DNA of 64,000 nt, taken from assembly GCF_002105155.1 (NCBI RefSeq), contig NW_019028988.1:845195-909194 (forward strand). Direction: 5' to 3'. Under the pieces are notes generated by a model. It saw only the letters and a program-made list of their open reading frames with translations, did no database searches and was not told the DNA's origin. Positions 45,990-58,209 of the stretch are shown here, piece after piece. A program made the position numbers and the translations under genes. Position 1 is the stretch's first letter, and each line of letters opens with the position of its first letter. This DNA is from Lobosporangium transversale. Taxonomy: Eukaryota; Mortierellomycota; Mortierellomycetes; Mortierellales; Mortierellaceae.

Positions 45990-47755
45990 ATCGTCAATGA
46001 GCTAAAAACGCGTGTGGTCAATGTTATTGCTTCCATTGGGTATACTCGAATATGTTTTCTTTCTTATCGCCAGTGCACGCAGGGCTGTTGTTGTCACATT
46101 GTGGCATTTTTTTCTTTTTGCTTTCGCTTACCTGTGTCCTTGGTCTCCATGCAAGGGCAGTGACACGGCCATAAGATCCTGTCAGCCGCTTGACAAGTGA
46201 CCCATCCATCAAATCAAACATCAAAATCGACCGATCATCTGATGGATGGAATACATAATACGACGATGGAGGAGCCACAGAAAGAGGCGAAATGAGCGGT
46301 GATAGATTATGAACGAACTGATTTCGGATCATTGTGCCATAGTTGGTAAGGGTATTTTGGCCTGTATATAAATTCCAAAGTCGCATCTTGTCATCATGCC
46401 CTGTCGTCACGAGATATAGTCCATCTGGTGTAAAACTGACCCCATTGACAGCTCTCGTATGAGCTGAATTACTTTCTGCGAGAGGAGGCGAGGCGCTGTT
46501 GTGTAGGTCTAATGAGCATAAACATGAACTTGATTTTCGAATGTCCCATAGCCTCACAGTCGTATCGGTACTGAAGAAAAGGTTATTATAAACATCTTTA
46601 TAAAAAAAAACCTCGTGTCGCTGATTTTATCTGATTTAGATAGACCATAGCGATGAGAAGAAGAAAAAGAATGATATATTACCTTCCCGATGCCAATAAA
46701 TAATCGTGACGAGGAGACCATTCAACGCTCAAAACTGTTCCTCTATGTCCTGAAAGAGAATGTGTATATGCACCAGTTTTCAAATCGCATAGTCGTATCC
46801 GTGGGTCAGCTGATGCGGCTATAGTATATCCGAAAAAAAAAAAAAAAAAAAAAAAGCGCTTAATTTTTAACTCTCCATGAGCTCTTATCACCGCTTTTAC
46901 TCAATCGAAATAGACCACCTACTTGCTATGAGTCCATGAGTCGCTTTTGAAGACATGGCATGACTATAGACCTTGTTTGCCAAGTCAAATGTGCAAGCAA
47001 CCTATTGAAGAATAAAAAAAAAGATTAGACAAATCCCTTTATGTATATGCGGAGGTAATTCCAAATGGTCAATTGAGCAAGAGGGAATAAGAGGGGAGTA
47101 AAGATCTGTTATAGCCCTACTTCCATTGCATTGGTATCCCACACTTTAATAGTACTATCAAACGATGATGTGGTGAACATGCCATTATCAAATGGATACC
47201 ATCTCACGCGTGAAACCCCTCCTCTGTGCCCATCATCGCTCCTAAAATAAAAATAGAAATAAAATAAAGCCGGGTTAACGTTTTCTTCACAATTTGTTTT
47301 GCAGTACAAATACTCTCGTCTTTATTAACATTTTATTTTATATGTTTTAGTACCTGTTGACGGAGGCAATACTCTTGATGATCCGGCGCTCTTCTCGCTC
47401 GGATTCATCTAGGTCATAGACATGGATACTGCCATCGCCTCCGCCCGAAATCAAACTAGATCAACCCAGACGGAAAACCCAAGAAAAATTAAGCAATTGA
47501 AAAAAAAAAAAAAAAAAAAAAAAAAAGGCCTTTTCTCTTTCCTTACTATCTAGCTTCGGCCTCTTCTATGTCAATGGTATTAACTGCTCCGGTATGCGCC
47601 CGTTCAATAGAAGTGGAGGGATCGAGCACAATATCTGTTATTCGTTTGTTGAGAAATCTCTTCTGAAAGACGTCTGGACGGACAAGACCCAACTCCAACT
47701 GAAAGAATGAGTTCTTGACGTGACCAACATTGCAACGAATGCGACGACTGTTCAT
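45776..47755 (-). CDS. ERCC8: ERCC8/CSA-like WD40 protein (DNA repair ubiquitin ligase adaptor)
   Basis: Seven exons, 47755-47547, 47455-47354, 47241-47121, 47001-46923, 46818-46683, 46570-46132 and 45898-45776, give 402 residues, near human CSA (396). WD40 repeats are seen: [68 protein letters not shown] and [16 protein letters not shown] is the substrate receptor of a DDB1-CUL4 ubiquitin ligase acting in transcription-coupled repair. Repeats ending in WD-x-R type DDB1-binding (LWDIRKS) support that role. The acidic tail SDSDSD is natural for this group. The gene diverges from the CBS-like gene with only 308 bp between starts. Orthology is by repeat layout and length; another DWD protein is less likely. 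Confidence 0.85.
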
Positions 47756-48063
47756 GGTGAAAGAGTGTGGGAAATATATATATATATATGTATATGTCGT
47801 TATTTTAAAGGGTAACCACACGTTAAATGGAAGAGACAAAGAGGGGAGAGAGGGGTTGTTCTTTTCAATGAAGCAATGAAGTTTAATGAGTAATGCAAAG
47901 TTGGTGGCAAACGCAGCAAATAAAAAAAATGATGCGAGAAAGATTAAAAAGCCGTCACAATGATCACTGTCAAACTTTGCCGTGAGAGATTTTTTTTTTT
48001 TTTTTTCTTTTTTTTTTTTTTTTCTTTCATTCAACCTCAACAATTAAAAATCAACTGAACATC
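47756..48063. promoter_or_regulatory. Divergent promoter between ERCC8-like and CBS-like genes
   Basis: 308 bp serve both genes. It contains a short AT repeat (tatatatatatat) at 47777-47789 and two pyrimidine tracts near 47990-48025 directly before the CBS-like start. Co-regulation is possible but not shown. Confidence 0.5.
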
Positions 48064-50054
48064 ATGACAGGAACTAAAATTGCGCCTCCTCCTATTGTAG
48101 ACGCCGCCGGAGGTATTATTAGTCTCGACAATTTATATTGTTGTCCACAATTGATAAGAAAGAAGTCTTCTTACTTCAAAGCTCAGGAGACAGGATTTAG
48201 ACTTTAACAACCGGTCATTTCGTTAAATCTTTATTAGACACAATCGGAAACACGCCTATTGTTCGTCTAAGATCTATTGGTAACAAGCATCAAGGTAAAG
48301 GAAAACATCAAGGACACATGAATTGGACCTTCTTATTTTGCTTTAAAAATATGAAACATAACGGATTATGTTTTTTTTTTTTTTTTTTTTTTTTTTTTGT
48401 TTATTTTATTGTGAATAGTCGACCTTCTTGCCAAAACCGAATTCAGTAACCCAAGCGGATCGATCAAGGATCGTGTGGCGCAGAGGATCCTTGAAAACTT
48501 GAAGGCCGCTAATAAACTCAAGGACAGCAGTGATAGCAACAGCAACGATAATAATAACAATAATAACGATGGCACTTCAACTACAACATTGGTAGTCCCC
48601 AGCAGTGGTAATTTGATTATCAGTTTAGCCCTTTTAGCACCTAAACATGGACACTATAAAGTCATTGGCCTCGTCCCCGAGCGTACCAGTCAGGATAGAA
48701 TGCAATTGCTCAAATCATTGAATGTGGAGATCGTTCGTACACCCATTGAAGCCCATGTTGACTCTCCAGAATCTCAATTCGCTATCGCTAAAAAGATTGC
48801 AGCGGACCTCCCAAATGCTATTTTGGTGGATGAGGTAGGTATACACATATAATGATATTCAAATCATAATGTCAACATGGTTTGATGATAAGGAACATTA
48901 CAATAATGGCTTAATGTTTTTTTCTTTCTTTAGTTTACAGATGGTGCAAATGCTCAAGTCCATAGCCAGGTGACAGCTGAGGAGATTCTTGTCCAGGTAA
49001 TTATTCAAAAAAAAAAAAAAAAAAAAAAAAAACTTTTTACTTGCTCAAAAATGACTGTTTTTATCTCTAATACATCTACATTTGCGTATATGTGTGTATG
49101 CCGCTAGACTGAGGGCCGTTTGGATATCCTTGTTGTTGGTGTAGAAACTGGTGGCACAATCACAGGACTGGCTAGGACCCTGAAAGCCAGGATTCCTGAA
49201 TTAAAGATCGTAGGAGTCGAGCCAGAGCATTCATCAATCCAGGATGGGGTCGTCAAGAGTGGTGCATGGAAGGTTGAGGATATCGGTGGCAACTTTACGC
49301 CTTCCATTCTGGATAAGAGTCTTGTTGATACATGGATCCAGGTGTCTGATCAGGAATCTTATTCGACTGCACGACGACTTATCCGTGAGGATGGTGTATT
49401 CTGCGGTAAATGATCCACTGGTCAAAGGGGTTTTTTTTCTTTTCTTTGATGAAGATAGAAAAAGGAGAGAAAGAGAAAGGTAGAAAGGGTTTTCTAATAT
49501 TTTTTCAAGCTGTGTTAAAAAATTAGGCCCTTCATCTGGAAGTGTCGTTGCGGCCGCATTACGGTACTCTCAAGGACTCGGTAACAACACTAGTGATGCT
49601 TCAGATCAGAGGCCACGTATTCTTACAATCTTGAACGATACTGCACGCAACTATTCTTCAACACTTTTGTCGGACGACTGGTTATTGGAACATGATTTGA
49701 TGGATGAGGCTATGGCTCGATCGGTTGCTTATCATCGCCATGAGAAGTATCGTGCTGCGAGTGTGGAGGAACTTCAGCTACCTGCAGCAGTGACAGTCCC
49801 TCCGACGTCGACGGTCGGTTATGCATTGGATCTGATGTTGACTCGCGAGTTCTCACAATTGCCTGTCATCAACCCAACGAATCGGAAATTGATGGGGTAC
49901 ATTTCGTTGACTGCTCTGACCACAGCTATGGAGGATGGTCGTGCCAAGGAATCTGACCTGGTCTCCAAATGGATGTATTCTTTCAAGAAGAAAGGCAAAG
50001 GCGGCTCTCACGCGTACGTATCATTCTTTCTCTTTTACTCTCTCTTTTTTATGC

Positions 50055-50092
<38 letters not shown>

Positions 50093-50304
50093 CACTCTTG
50101 CAAATCCATTATATTTGTTGATGCTTATTTAGATATGAAACTATCACTCCAAATACTCCGCTTGCAGACTTGTCAAAGTTCTTTGAGAAGCACTCGTTTG
50201 CTGTTGTGACAGATGATGATCGTCGCTGGTGCTTGGGAGTTGCCACCAAATACGACTTGATGACCTTTTTGAACCGTCGTCAGAGCAGCGGAAGAGCATT
50301 TTAA
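48064..50304 (+). CDS. Diverged cystathionine beta-synthase-like enzyme with CBS-domain pair
   Basis: Likely exons are 48064 to about 48096 or 48112, an exon from about 48201 to 48294, then 48419-48834, 48934-48996, 49108-49405, 49527-50013 and 50133-50304. The first junction is uncertain: the obvious donor (phase 1) has no matching acceptor, while ATT|GTAGAC to TTTAG|ACT keeps frame. The fold-type II PLP core shows LLDTIGNTPIVRL and NPSGSIKDRVAQRI with the PLP lysine, ETGGTITGLARTLKARIPEL, and FCGPSSGSVVAAALRYSQGL. Two CBS domains end the protein (GYALDLMLTREFSQLPVI, GVATKYDLMTFLNRR). Canonical CBS loops are altered: PSSGNLIISLAL in place of the usual TSGNTG, ETGGT in place of GTGGT, and the DQYxN-PxAHY region is replaced. 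It may be a paralogue with changed activity. Confidence 0.85.
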
Positions 50305-50602
50305 ATAGTTTTCCAGGACAAAATAAAATGAAATAGAAAAAAAAAAAAAAAAAAAAAGAAAAAAAAAATTACCATTCGATCCCATATATCTAGTCCATTA
50401 ACTGGATGGCCTCCCGATCAGGCTATGCCTCTTTATAAACTCAAGTTGAATCATTATTAGTCCTGTGTTTTAACAGTTTACAATTTCATTACATCTCCTG
50501 CTGTTCTCCGTATGGACCTTAAGAATGGATATGATATGGACAAATTGTTTATATTGCATTTTATTTTATTTGAAATAAAAATAAAAAAAAAAAAAAAACC
50601 AC
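50305..50602. other. Convergent 3' spacer
   Basis: This lies between the ends of the CBS-like gene (+) and the aldo/keto reductase gene (-). It has A-rich runs at 50338-50357 and 50583-50598. There is no gene. Confidence 0.5.
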
Positions 50603-52161
50603 TTAAGCGTACATGGGAATGTTGGCGTAATCACGAGGATCGTTGAGTCTCAAAGGAATGTTCATGCCTTGGATGGTCTTCATTTCCTCTGAAGACAGCT
50701 CAAAGTCAAAGATGTCTGCGTTTTGGGCCATACGCTTTGGATCGGATGATTTAGGGATGACTGCGATCTTGTTCTGGATCAACCAACGAAGAATGACTTG
50801 AGCGACTGACTTTGGGGGATGTGCCTTCGCGATCTTGCCCAGGCGTTCCTCTTCAAACAAAGGTACAGCACCCTTGGCGGAGTCGTTTCCTAGCTCCACA
50901 TAGGAAGCAGGGCCAAAGCTAGAATAACCAGTGATCTGAAGACCCTGCGATTGAGCATACCGGACCAGGTCTTGATTATTGAGATACGGGTGGATTTCCA
51001 CATGCAACACTGCAGGCTTGATCCTAGCATACGATAAAAGGTCCATCAACAGCATCGCATTGAAGTTGGACACACCAATGTTTTTGACTTTTTTTGAATC
51101 CACCAATTGCTCCATTGCAGTCCAGGTCTCTTGAAGGGGGACGAAATCCTGTTCGTTGTTACCCCATTCTGGAGGATAGCGTTTTTCGAATGGGACGAAT
51201 TTGAGTGAGATTGGGAAATGGATCAAGTAAAGATCGAGGTAATCCAATCCTAGGTCTGTGAGTGTTTTGTCAAACGCCATAGGAACATGTTCCTGACGAT
51301 GATAAGTGTTCCACAGCTTTTTTTTTTTTTTTGTAAAAAAAAAAAAAAGAAAAAGAAATGAATGAGTATCGAACCATAAATAAAAAAAAAAAAAAAAAAA
51401 AAAAAAAATTCTTTCTCCCTATAGTATAGTTTTCATTTATTTACCTTGGATGTGACAAAGAGCTGTTCACGAGTGACAAGACCATCTTCGATAGCCTTCC
51501 TGATACCTTGTCCGACTTCAACTTCATTGCCATAATCGCAAGCGCAATCGAATAATCTATTGACAAATTTTCCCACGCCCAAAAACAAAAAAAAAAAAAA
51601 AAAATCAATTCCGTGAAAGTGAAATAAAAAAAAAAAAAAAAAAAAAAAAAAGCTTTTGACTGTCTTGAATATTAATGATCTTTTTTTTTTTTTTTTTTTT
51701 TTCGTTACCTGTAACCAGTTTGAATGGCCTAAACGCAATCCCATTGAAAAAATATATATACATATATAATGATAATAATAATAATAATAATAATAATTAA
51801 TAACGCTTTGATCTCCACTCTACTTGCTATCCAAGTCTGTGTGTTTTTTGTTTTTTTTTTGTTTTTTATGGATATTTGGATTGAAAAATGCATGATGCAT
51901 GAAGGGGGAGGAGACCCTTTCCAAACGACAGGAAAAAAGCAACCCTTTTTTTTTTTTTTTTACGTAAAATAAAAAAGAGTGGTTTGGAGGGGAAGGGAAG
52001 GGGATATTGGATATATAGATATATATATGTGTATAATATAATATACATTTTACCTTGTAAACAATATCCGCAGCCTTATCCTTGGGGACCTTCCAAGTTC
52101 CAAAGCCGAGGAGTGGCATCTTTGCACCACCTGGTTGCAGAGTAAGAGATTCGGTGGCCAT
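50603..52161 (-). CDS. Aldo/keto reductase, D-xylose reductase type
   Basis: Four exons, 52161-52054, 51728-51709, 51556-51445 and 51316-50603, give 317 residues, the usual AKR length. The second exon is only 20 nt. The protein is a TIM-barrel NAD(P)H oxidoreductase. Seen are [19 protein letters not shown], the catalytic Asp and Tyr in [15 protein letters not shown], the Lys in VTSKLWNTYH and the His in [20 protein letters not shown]. The [11 protein letters not shown] insert and the cofactor-binding [13 protein letters not shown] match the yeast/fungal xylose reductase group (compare XYL1), and the ending [14 protein letters not shown] is typical. It would reduce xylose to xylitol or related aldehydes in the cytosol. 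Substrate choice is inferred from family resemblance. Introns contain long A/T runs. Confidence 0.93.
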
Positions 52162-52817
52162 GTTATGCAAGGTAGTATAGTATAGTCTAGCCTAATACGT
52201 TGAAATGAGAACAAAAAAAAGAAAAGAAAATAAAGAGAAATCGAATGAACGTCAAAATAATGAATGAATGAATGAATGAATGAGTGAATGAGAGCATGAG
52301 TTACATGTTACGACATAGACAGTTTCTAGGACACTTGTGTCTTGTCTGTGTGTGGAATGCATTAATGAATATATAATGTTCTCCAATTTTTGATTGGATA
52401 GGATTTAACATTGTCTCTCACACCATCTCTAATTGGAGGAGATAAAACTGATTACGTGTTTTTTAGTTCGTTACACGCGCTAAAAAAGATTTCTTTTTAT
52501 TGTTTATGATAATGATAATGATAATGAATATATTATATATGAAGATGAAAATGAAGATGAAAAATGAATAATGATATTTATAATGATAATGGATGATAGT
52601 GAAGATGAGTTAGGAAAAATATGATAATGATAAAATGATGATGATTTGAAGGATATACAGATGAATAAAATTAAATATATATAACTATAGACAGAAAAAT
52701 GCCCTTTTTTTTAAACTAATAAAAATAAAGGGATGTTGTGTGGTGGGTGCCCTTGAAATTGTGAGAGCGGGGTATACAATAGATTGTTATCTTTTTTTTC
52801 TTTTTTCTTTTTTCTTT
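52162..52817. other. Spacer between AKR gene and FAD monooxygenase gene
   Basis: This is the promoter of the minus-strand AKR gene and the 3' region of the next gene. It contains a (GAAT)n repeat at about 52258-52290 and a GATAAT/GATGA-rich stretch at 52500-52650. No coding sequence is convincing. Confidence 0.5.
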
Positions 52818-54449
52818 TTAAAGCTGTGATGATTGCTCCAATTCTGCTCGCTGCTGCTGAAGCTTATGATATGAAAGTGGCTGAGGCTGACGGAGTTGTG
52901 TCTGATGTTGTTGCTGATCCTGTTGCTGTTGCTGCTGCTGTTGCAATGGGTGACTGTGTTGATGACGAAGACGTTGATAATATTGCTGTTGCTGTCGCCA
53001 CTGAGTATTGATCTGATCAAGCGACCTCTTCTCACGCAACAACGCACGCTCCTTCATCATCGCCGTTGTCCTCTCAAGTGCTAAAATCTCAGCCATCAAC
53101 GATTCATTATCCTCCAAGTGAAGACTCTTGGTCCGCATATGTCTCCTCTTGAATGAGGCTGCTATCGGTGTGGATGGCGTCGATGCTGATGTCATCGTCG
53201 GTGCCATCGGTCCCGTCAGAGGCGCGATCGGTGTTGTAGATGGCCTATTCAGAAGAGCTGTGACGCGTTCAGAATAGTTGGTCGCATTTGTAGGGGATCG
53301 TGGAGGCGTACAAGTCATTGTTGTTGTTGTTGTTGTTGCCCCATGAGCGTACACATCAGGGGATCGCGACAGGGTCTCAAAGGGGATCGGCAACGATGCA
53401 AACGGTGCCAACGGAGGAACTCCTGCTCTAGGAGAAGAAGGCTGTGAACGACCATTCTGACCCACCGTGTTCCGCCTTGATCGAGATGAATGATGAGAAA
53501 AGTAACCTTCCTCCACTCCCGGACTCGTAGTCGCCGCTAATGAGTATGATGATGAGTATGGAGATGTCTGTGAGGAGGAAGAGCGCGATGAAGACGGGGC
53601 ATGATGATGAAGATAGACAGTTGGATGGTGACGAGGAGGCGCTTCCAATGGCAAAGGTGGCGGAACCAGTGACCTTGGTGACATTTTGCGCGATGAAGAT
53701 GGAGATAGAGGCGCTCCTATTGGGGGAAGGATCTCTTTAGATGAGAAAATGGATGATGTTGGAGATCTTGGGTGGTGGTGGGATTTCGAGCGTGGACGCT
53801 GTCTTCTTGCTCCAACCCTATAATGCTCTCCTTCCTCTTGTCCTTCTTCACCTGGCGCAAATCGCTGTGGCTGTTGTTGCTGCTGCTGCTGCTGCTGCTT
53901 AAACTGACCGTGTGGCTCATGATGCTTTTCAAAAGAAGTAGCATTGCTATTTGAAATCCCATTAGCAGTAGCGGCAGTAGCAACAAGAGAGGCCTCAGAG
54001 GAAGAAGCTCTTTGCCTCTCATTGGCCATTCGAGCCAGATATTTAGGCGAATAATCTTGTTTATGAGCTTTGGCAGCACCACGATCAGGGACCATGGGCA
54101 AGTATGTTAGCTGAGGTCGATTCAGATGTAACTTATCTGTGGCCATTCTCAGAAGCCAAGGTGGGACTCGGCTAAAGGAAATCTTGTGGATAAAGTCGGA
54201 CAGTCTTCCTTGGACGTTGAGGAACCGACCAAAAGATCGGGATCCAACGACAGCTCCCTTGGCAATTGGGAAACGTTCAGAACTGTATCGTTTGAACGCT
54301 CGAGTGATATTGTCCATTGATTTCGTCTTCATATCATAGAGGGCATTTGCAAGCGAGATACCATCCAAAATAGCTTGAATCGCTCCTTGTCTATATGCGC
54401 CCATACAGAGAAAGGAAGTATAAAAAAGGCGTTGACAGTTTTAGTAAAG

Positions 54450-54484
<35 letters not shown>

Positions 54485-55534
54485 GTATCAAAGCAGCAAT
54501 TTTAATTACTTACCCCGCAAAGGGTAGGATCTTGTGACAAGCGTCGCCGATGAGGACAGTTCGCTCATGGTGCCAGACCTTGAACAACTTTGACTCGAGC
54601 ATGACCTTTGAAATTCGCTCCATATTGGTGGCATCAATAATCTCACCCACAGTGCCTGGTTTGGCAGGCCCATGAGTTTTACGCCTCGGGGTAAACCCAT
54701 GGGGAAGAGAATCCGCATGACTACTATGGCTACTGCCATTGATCGATGAAGCTGCACTATCGCCAACTGTGTTTGTATTTGTTGTGGGTGATGGTAATGG
54801 AGAGGGCGATAGTAGTGGTGGTGACGATAGTGGCGAGGGATGTGGAGATTTCCATTTAGAAGCACAAGAAGTTTCATATTGTGTGAAATGGGCAGAGTAC
54901 GAAGGAGGGTGAGGGTGTTTACCAGGCGAGACAGGGTCGTCCATCATGGCGCTGCTTGCGCTAGATGAGATTGGGCTACTGCCACTCTCTGAGAGTATTT
55001 TGCTGTGAATGCTACTACAATCACTCACACTGCTGCCTTCATCACTAAAAGGATGATTTGAATCATGGATATCATGGAGTTCATCATGGTGATGGTGGAC
55101 ATCGTGGTGGGCCACAGAGGCGTTCTTGTAATGACCATCATGTTGGTACGAGACTCTGAAGTCTGGCAGGGTATAGTCTCGAACTAAATCACAGACATCC
55201 GTAGTGAGCTCGGGCCACCATTCTGCAAATGAAAAACTCCGGACATCTTCTTGTCCTGCCTCAGAATCCAAGATGCGCCCTCCAATGGACCAAGCGAACC
55301 TGTTGCCTACAATTGGAATAAGCCAAATCTATTTTTTTTTTTTTTTTTTTTGAATTAGATTGGATAGGAGCAATTGGGAGTTTAGCCTATTAGACTCACT
55401 GCAAGCTTCTATTGGTTAACGCGAAACAAAGCTCGTAAAAAAGGGTGGAAAAAAAAAAAGTTTGTATAGATTTCCCCCTGGGCAATTGAATCTGAAAATA
55501 GAGTCTGTGCATGAACACTAAACGCTTCGGGGGG

Positions 55535-55570
<36 letters not shown>

Positions 55571-55626
55571 CCATTTTTTTAATAATGGAGTGTATAAGAT
55601 GGGGCGAGAGCAGTAGAACAGAAAGG

Positions 55627-55676
<50 letters not shown>

Positions 55677-56038
55677 ATTTCTAGAATTGAAGTGTGGTGG
55701 CAGGGGAAGTTAGGGGAGGGAATGGGAGAGAAGAGGGGAGGACAGAGGCGGTTATGACACCCTACAAGTATTTAGCAATGATTCAATTGGTTCTGTCCCG
55801 GTTACCAGGGCCAATTGAGCAAGCCATTAATTAGTCTTGAGAGTGTGCGAGTATGCGAGAGTATGAGGATTAAGGGAGTGGGAATGCATAACCAAAATAA
55901 AATAAAATAGAAAAATAAATAGAAAAAATAAAATTGCTGCTAGGTAGCACTAGACGCGTTTTGGTATCATCTTGTGTAGTCGGATAGGATAGGACAGGAT
56001 AGGATGGGCAAAATTGTTTGAAGGAATATCCGAGGAGG

Positions 56039-56071
<33 letters not shown>

Positions 56072-57472
56072 ACTCCCTTACCGTGTATGGGCTTTTCTTG
56101 CCAATGATACCATACAGTTCACAGAACTCTTGTTTCAAGATAGGGAATCTCTCCGGGTCAAGTTCATCTGTGATGCCCACAACACAGTGTTGATCAAACT
56201 TCAGTTTCTCTGAATCTGATTTAGGCAAGAGACCCTTTTCTTTCAAGGCCTTGTGCATACATTGCCGTACTGAACTATAGGCTCCATCTGCGCCTACAAG
56301 GATATCTCCACGATACGTTGACCCGTCTGAACATCGGATCTGGACACCTTCTCCCTCTATCTGAGTCGTAGATAAAACACGTTTACCCATCAATAATTTC
56401 CCTTCAGGGATATGAGAGACAAGCATCTTGAAAAGATCTGGTCGACCAAACACGATGCTGTTATAACCATATCTGGATATTTTTTTCCGTGTCGAGTTGT
56501 GAGGAAATGAGTAAGATGAGGACAATGTTGATTGATTAAATGATTGATTGATTAGATGAGTCGTGCATAGAATAACGTTGCGAAGGGAATAATAAGGCAT
56601 TCACACATTATGCCTTGGTTCATTTTCCATCATTTTTACATATCTGTCGCATCTACATACCTTTCTTCAAAGTGCTCTAGATCAAGATGCCCCTGAGTCT
56701 CTAGATCTTCCTTCATCACGTGAAGTCTACCAGCAAACTTACTGATCTTGTAAAGCTCTTCTAACAATCTGAAAAAAAAAAAAAAGGGTCCAGATTTAAG
56801 CATTTTTTTTTGTTTTTCTGTTTTTCTGTTTTTGAATACTCAAGAATGGTCTGCATGAACTAAGTGGTTTTTTTTTTTATCTGCAGTCTCTCGTTACTAA
56901 TGAGCCAAAAAAAAAAAAAAAAAAAAATCCAGTCTGAAAAAATAAAATAAAATAGAATGAGAGCTATATAGTCTACGGATATTGCAGAAATGGAATTACC
57001 CATTGAGCATGGGATGGGGGAGCATGTATGAAATTTGCTGTGTTAGCTGAAACATGCCCAGGTTCTTCCTCTTCTTCCTTTTCTCCCTTCCAAATGTAGA
57101 GATTGATCCATGAGATATGGAAAAAGAAGAGGCTGAAGGTTGAAGAGAGAGAAAGGGTGGGAAAAGACTCCATGGACATTTGGCCGTTTTTTTTTTTTTT
57201 TCTTAATGGATTATGTAAACGAATGTAAACGATGATTTGAACAAAAAAAAAAAAAAAAAAAAGGGAGGAGAAAGAGGGACTTACCCTAATTGCTCGAATA
57301 GGCGTAAGACTGTGCCGTTCAAGGAGATGGCGCTACCTAACGGTCGATGCTCGGGTGATCTTTCCAGGATTTGATAGTCGATCCCTGCTCGTTCCAACAT
57401 GATGCCGAGCATAAGGCCTCCAATGCCTCCTCCTACAATGAGGACATGCAAATTCGGAGTCTCACTCGCCAT
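52818..57472 (-). CDS. Enlarged FAD-dependent monooxygenase
   Basis: Five exons, 57472-57285, 56768-56661, 56472-56082, 55328-54514 and 54390-52818, give about 1024 residues. The core is a flavoprotein hydroxylase of the PHBH-like class: the dinucleotide-binding VLIVGGGIGGLMLGIMLERA, LVGADGAYSSVRQCMHKAL and the GDACHKILPFAGQGAIQAI motif that binds FAD ribityl. Family members are about 400-450 residues. Here a Ser/His/Asp-rich insert of roughly 140 residues (with HHDVHHHHDELHDIHDSNH) lies before the GDACH motif. The C-terminal tail of about 400 residues is Gln/Ser/Pro-rich, encoded by CAG/CAA repeats, with a basic TRRRQRPRSKS-type patch. Both extras remain in frame with clean splice sites, so they look real. 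The substrate is unknown. Confidence 0.87.
55627..55672 (+). repeat. Longest homopolymer in the window, (A)46
   Basis: A pure run of 46 A in the intron of the FAD monooxygenase gene, so poly(U) in its pre-mRNA. Only 60-100 bp away is a (T)30 run at 55541-55570, able to pair with it. Confidence 0.9.
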
Positions 57473-58168
57473 TTATTATATATATAATTTATAGAAATAA
57501 AGAAATAAAGAAATAAAAAAAAAATAATAATAATAATAAAAAAAATAAAAAAAAGGAAGAGTGAAGTTGTGATGGACAAGGTCGAAGGAGATGGAAGTGA
57601 AAGTATAAGTGGAGGTGAAGGTAAAGAGGGAAAGGGTGGAGAAGAAAATATACATACACTCTGACTGATTGCTTAAGAGAGGATGAGAAAGAGAATAAGG
57701 ATGAGAAAAAAGAGTAAAAAGAAAAATCAGATATATAAAAAAAGAAAAAGATAAAAAAGATAAATAAATCTTTATATATATGTACACATATACAAATGAG
57801 AGGAAATAGAGATGAAGCACTGGCTATTGAATGTGTTGAGAAAAGATCGGAAAATGCGAAAAAGGGAACAAGAGTTGAAGCGTTAACCATAATCACGATG
57901 CGAGAGCGAGAGATCGTGTTTTAGAAAGAAACTGGGTTCCTAAATTGGTGGGTAACACAAAGTAACACACCTGAGGGAATTAGTAAGGGCGGTGCACAAC
58001 CAAAGGTGGTCCGCGCTTAATGTGGATATGTTTTTATAAGATGGGCTACAATAGGGACAGCGAACAAAAAAAAAAAAGAAAAAGTAAAAGAATAAAAAAA
58101 ATGAATATTGAGAAAGAGGAGGAAGGGGTAGAAGGAGAATGAAAATGTCAGATGAGAGATAATTGGGG

Positions 58169-58209
<41 letters not shown>

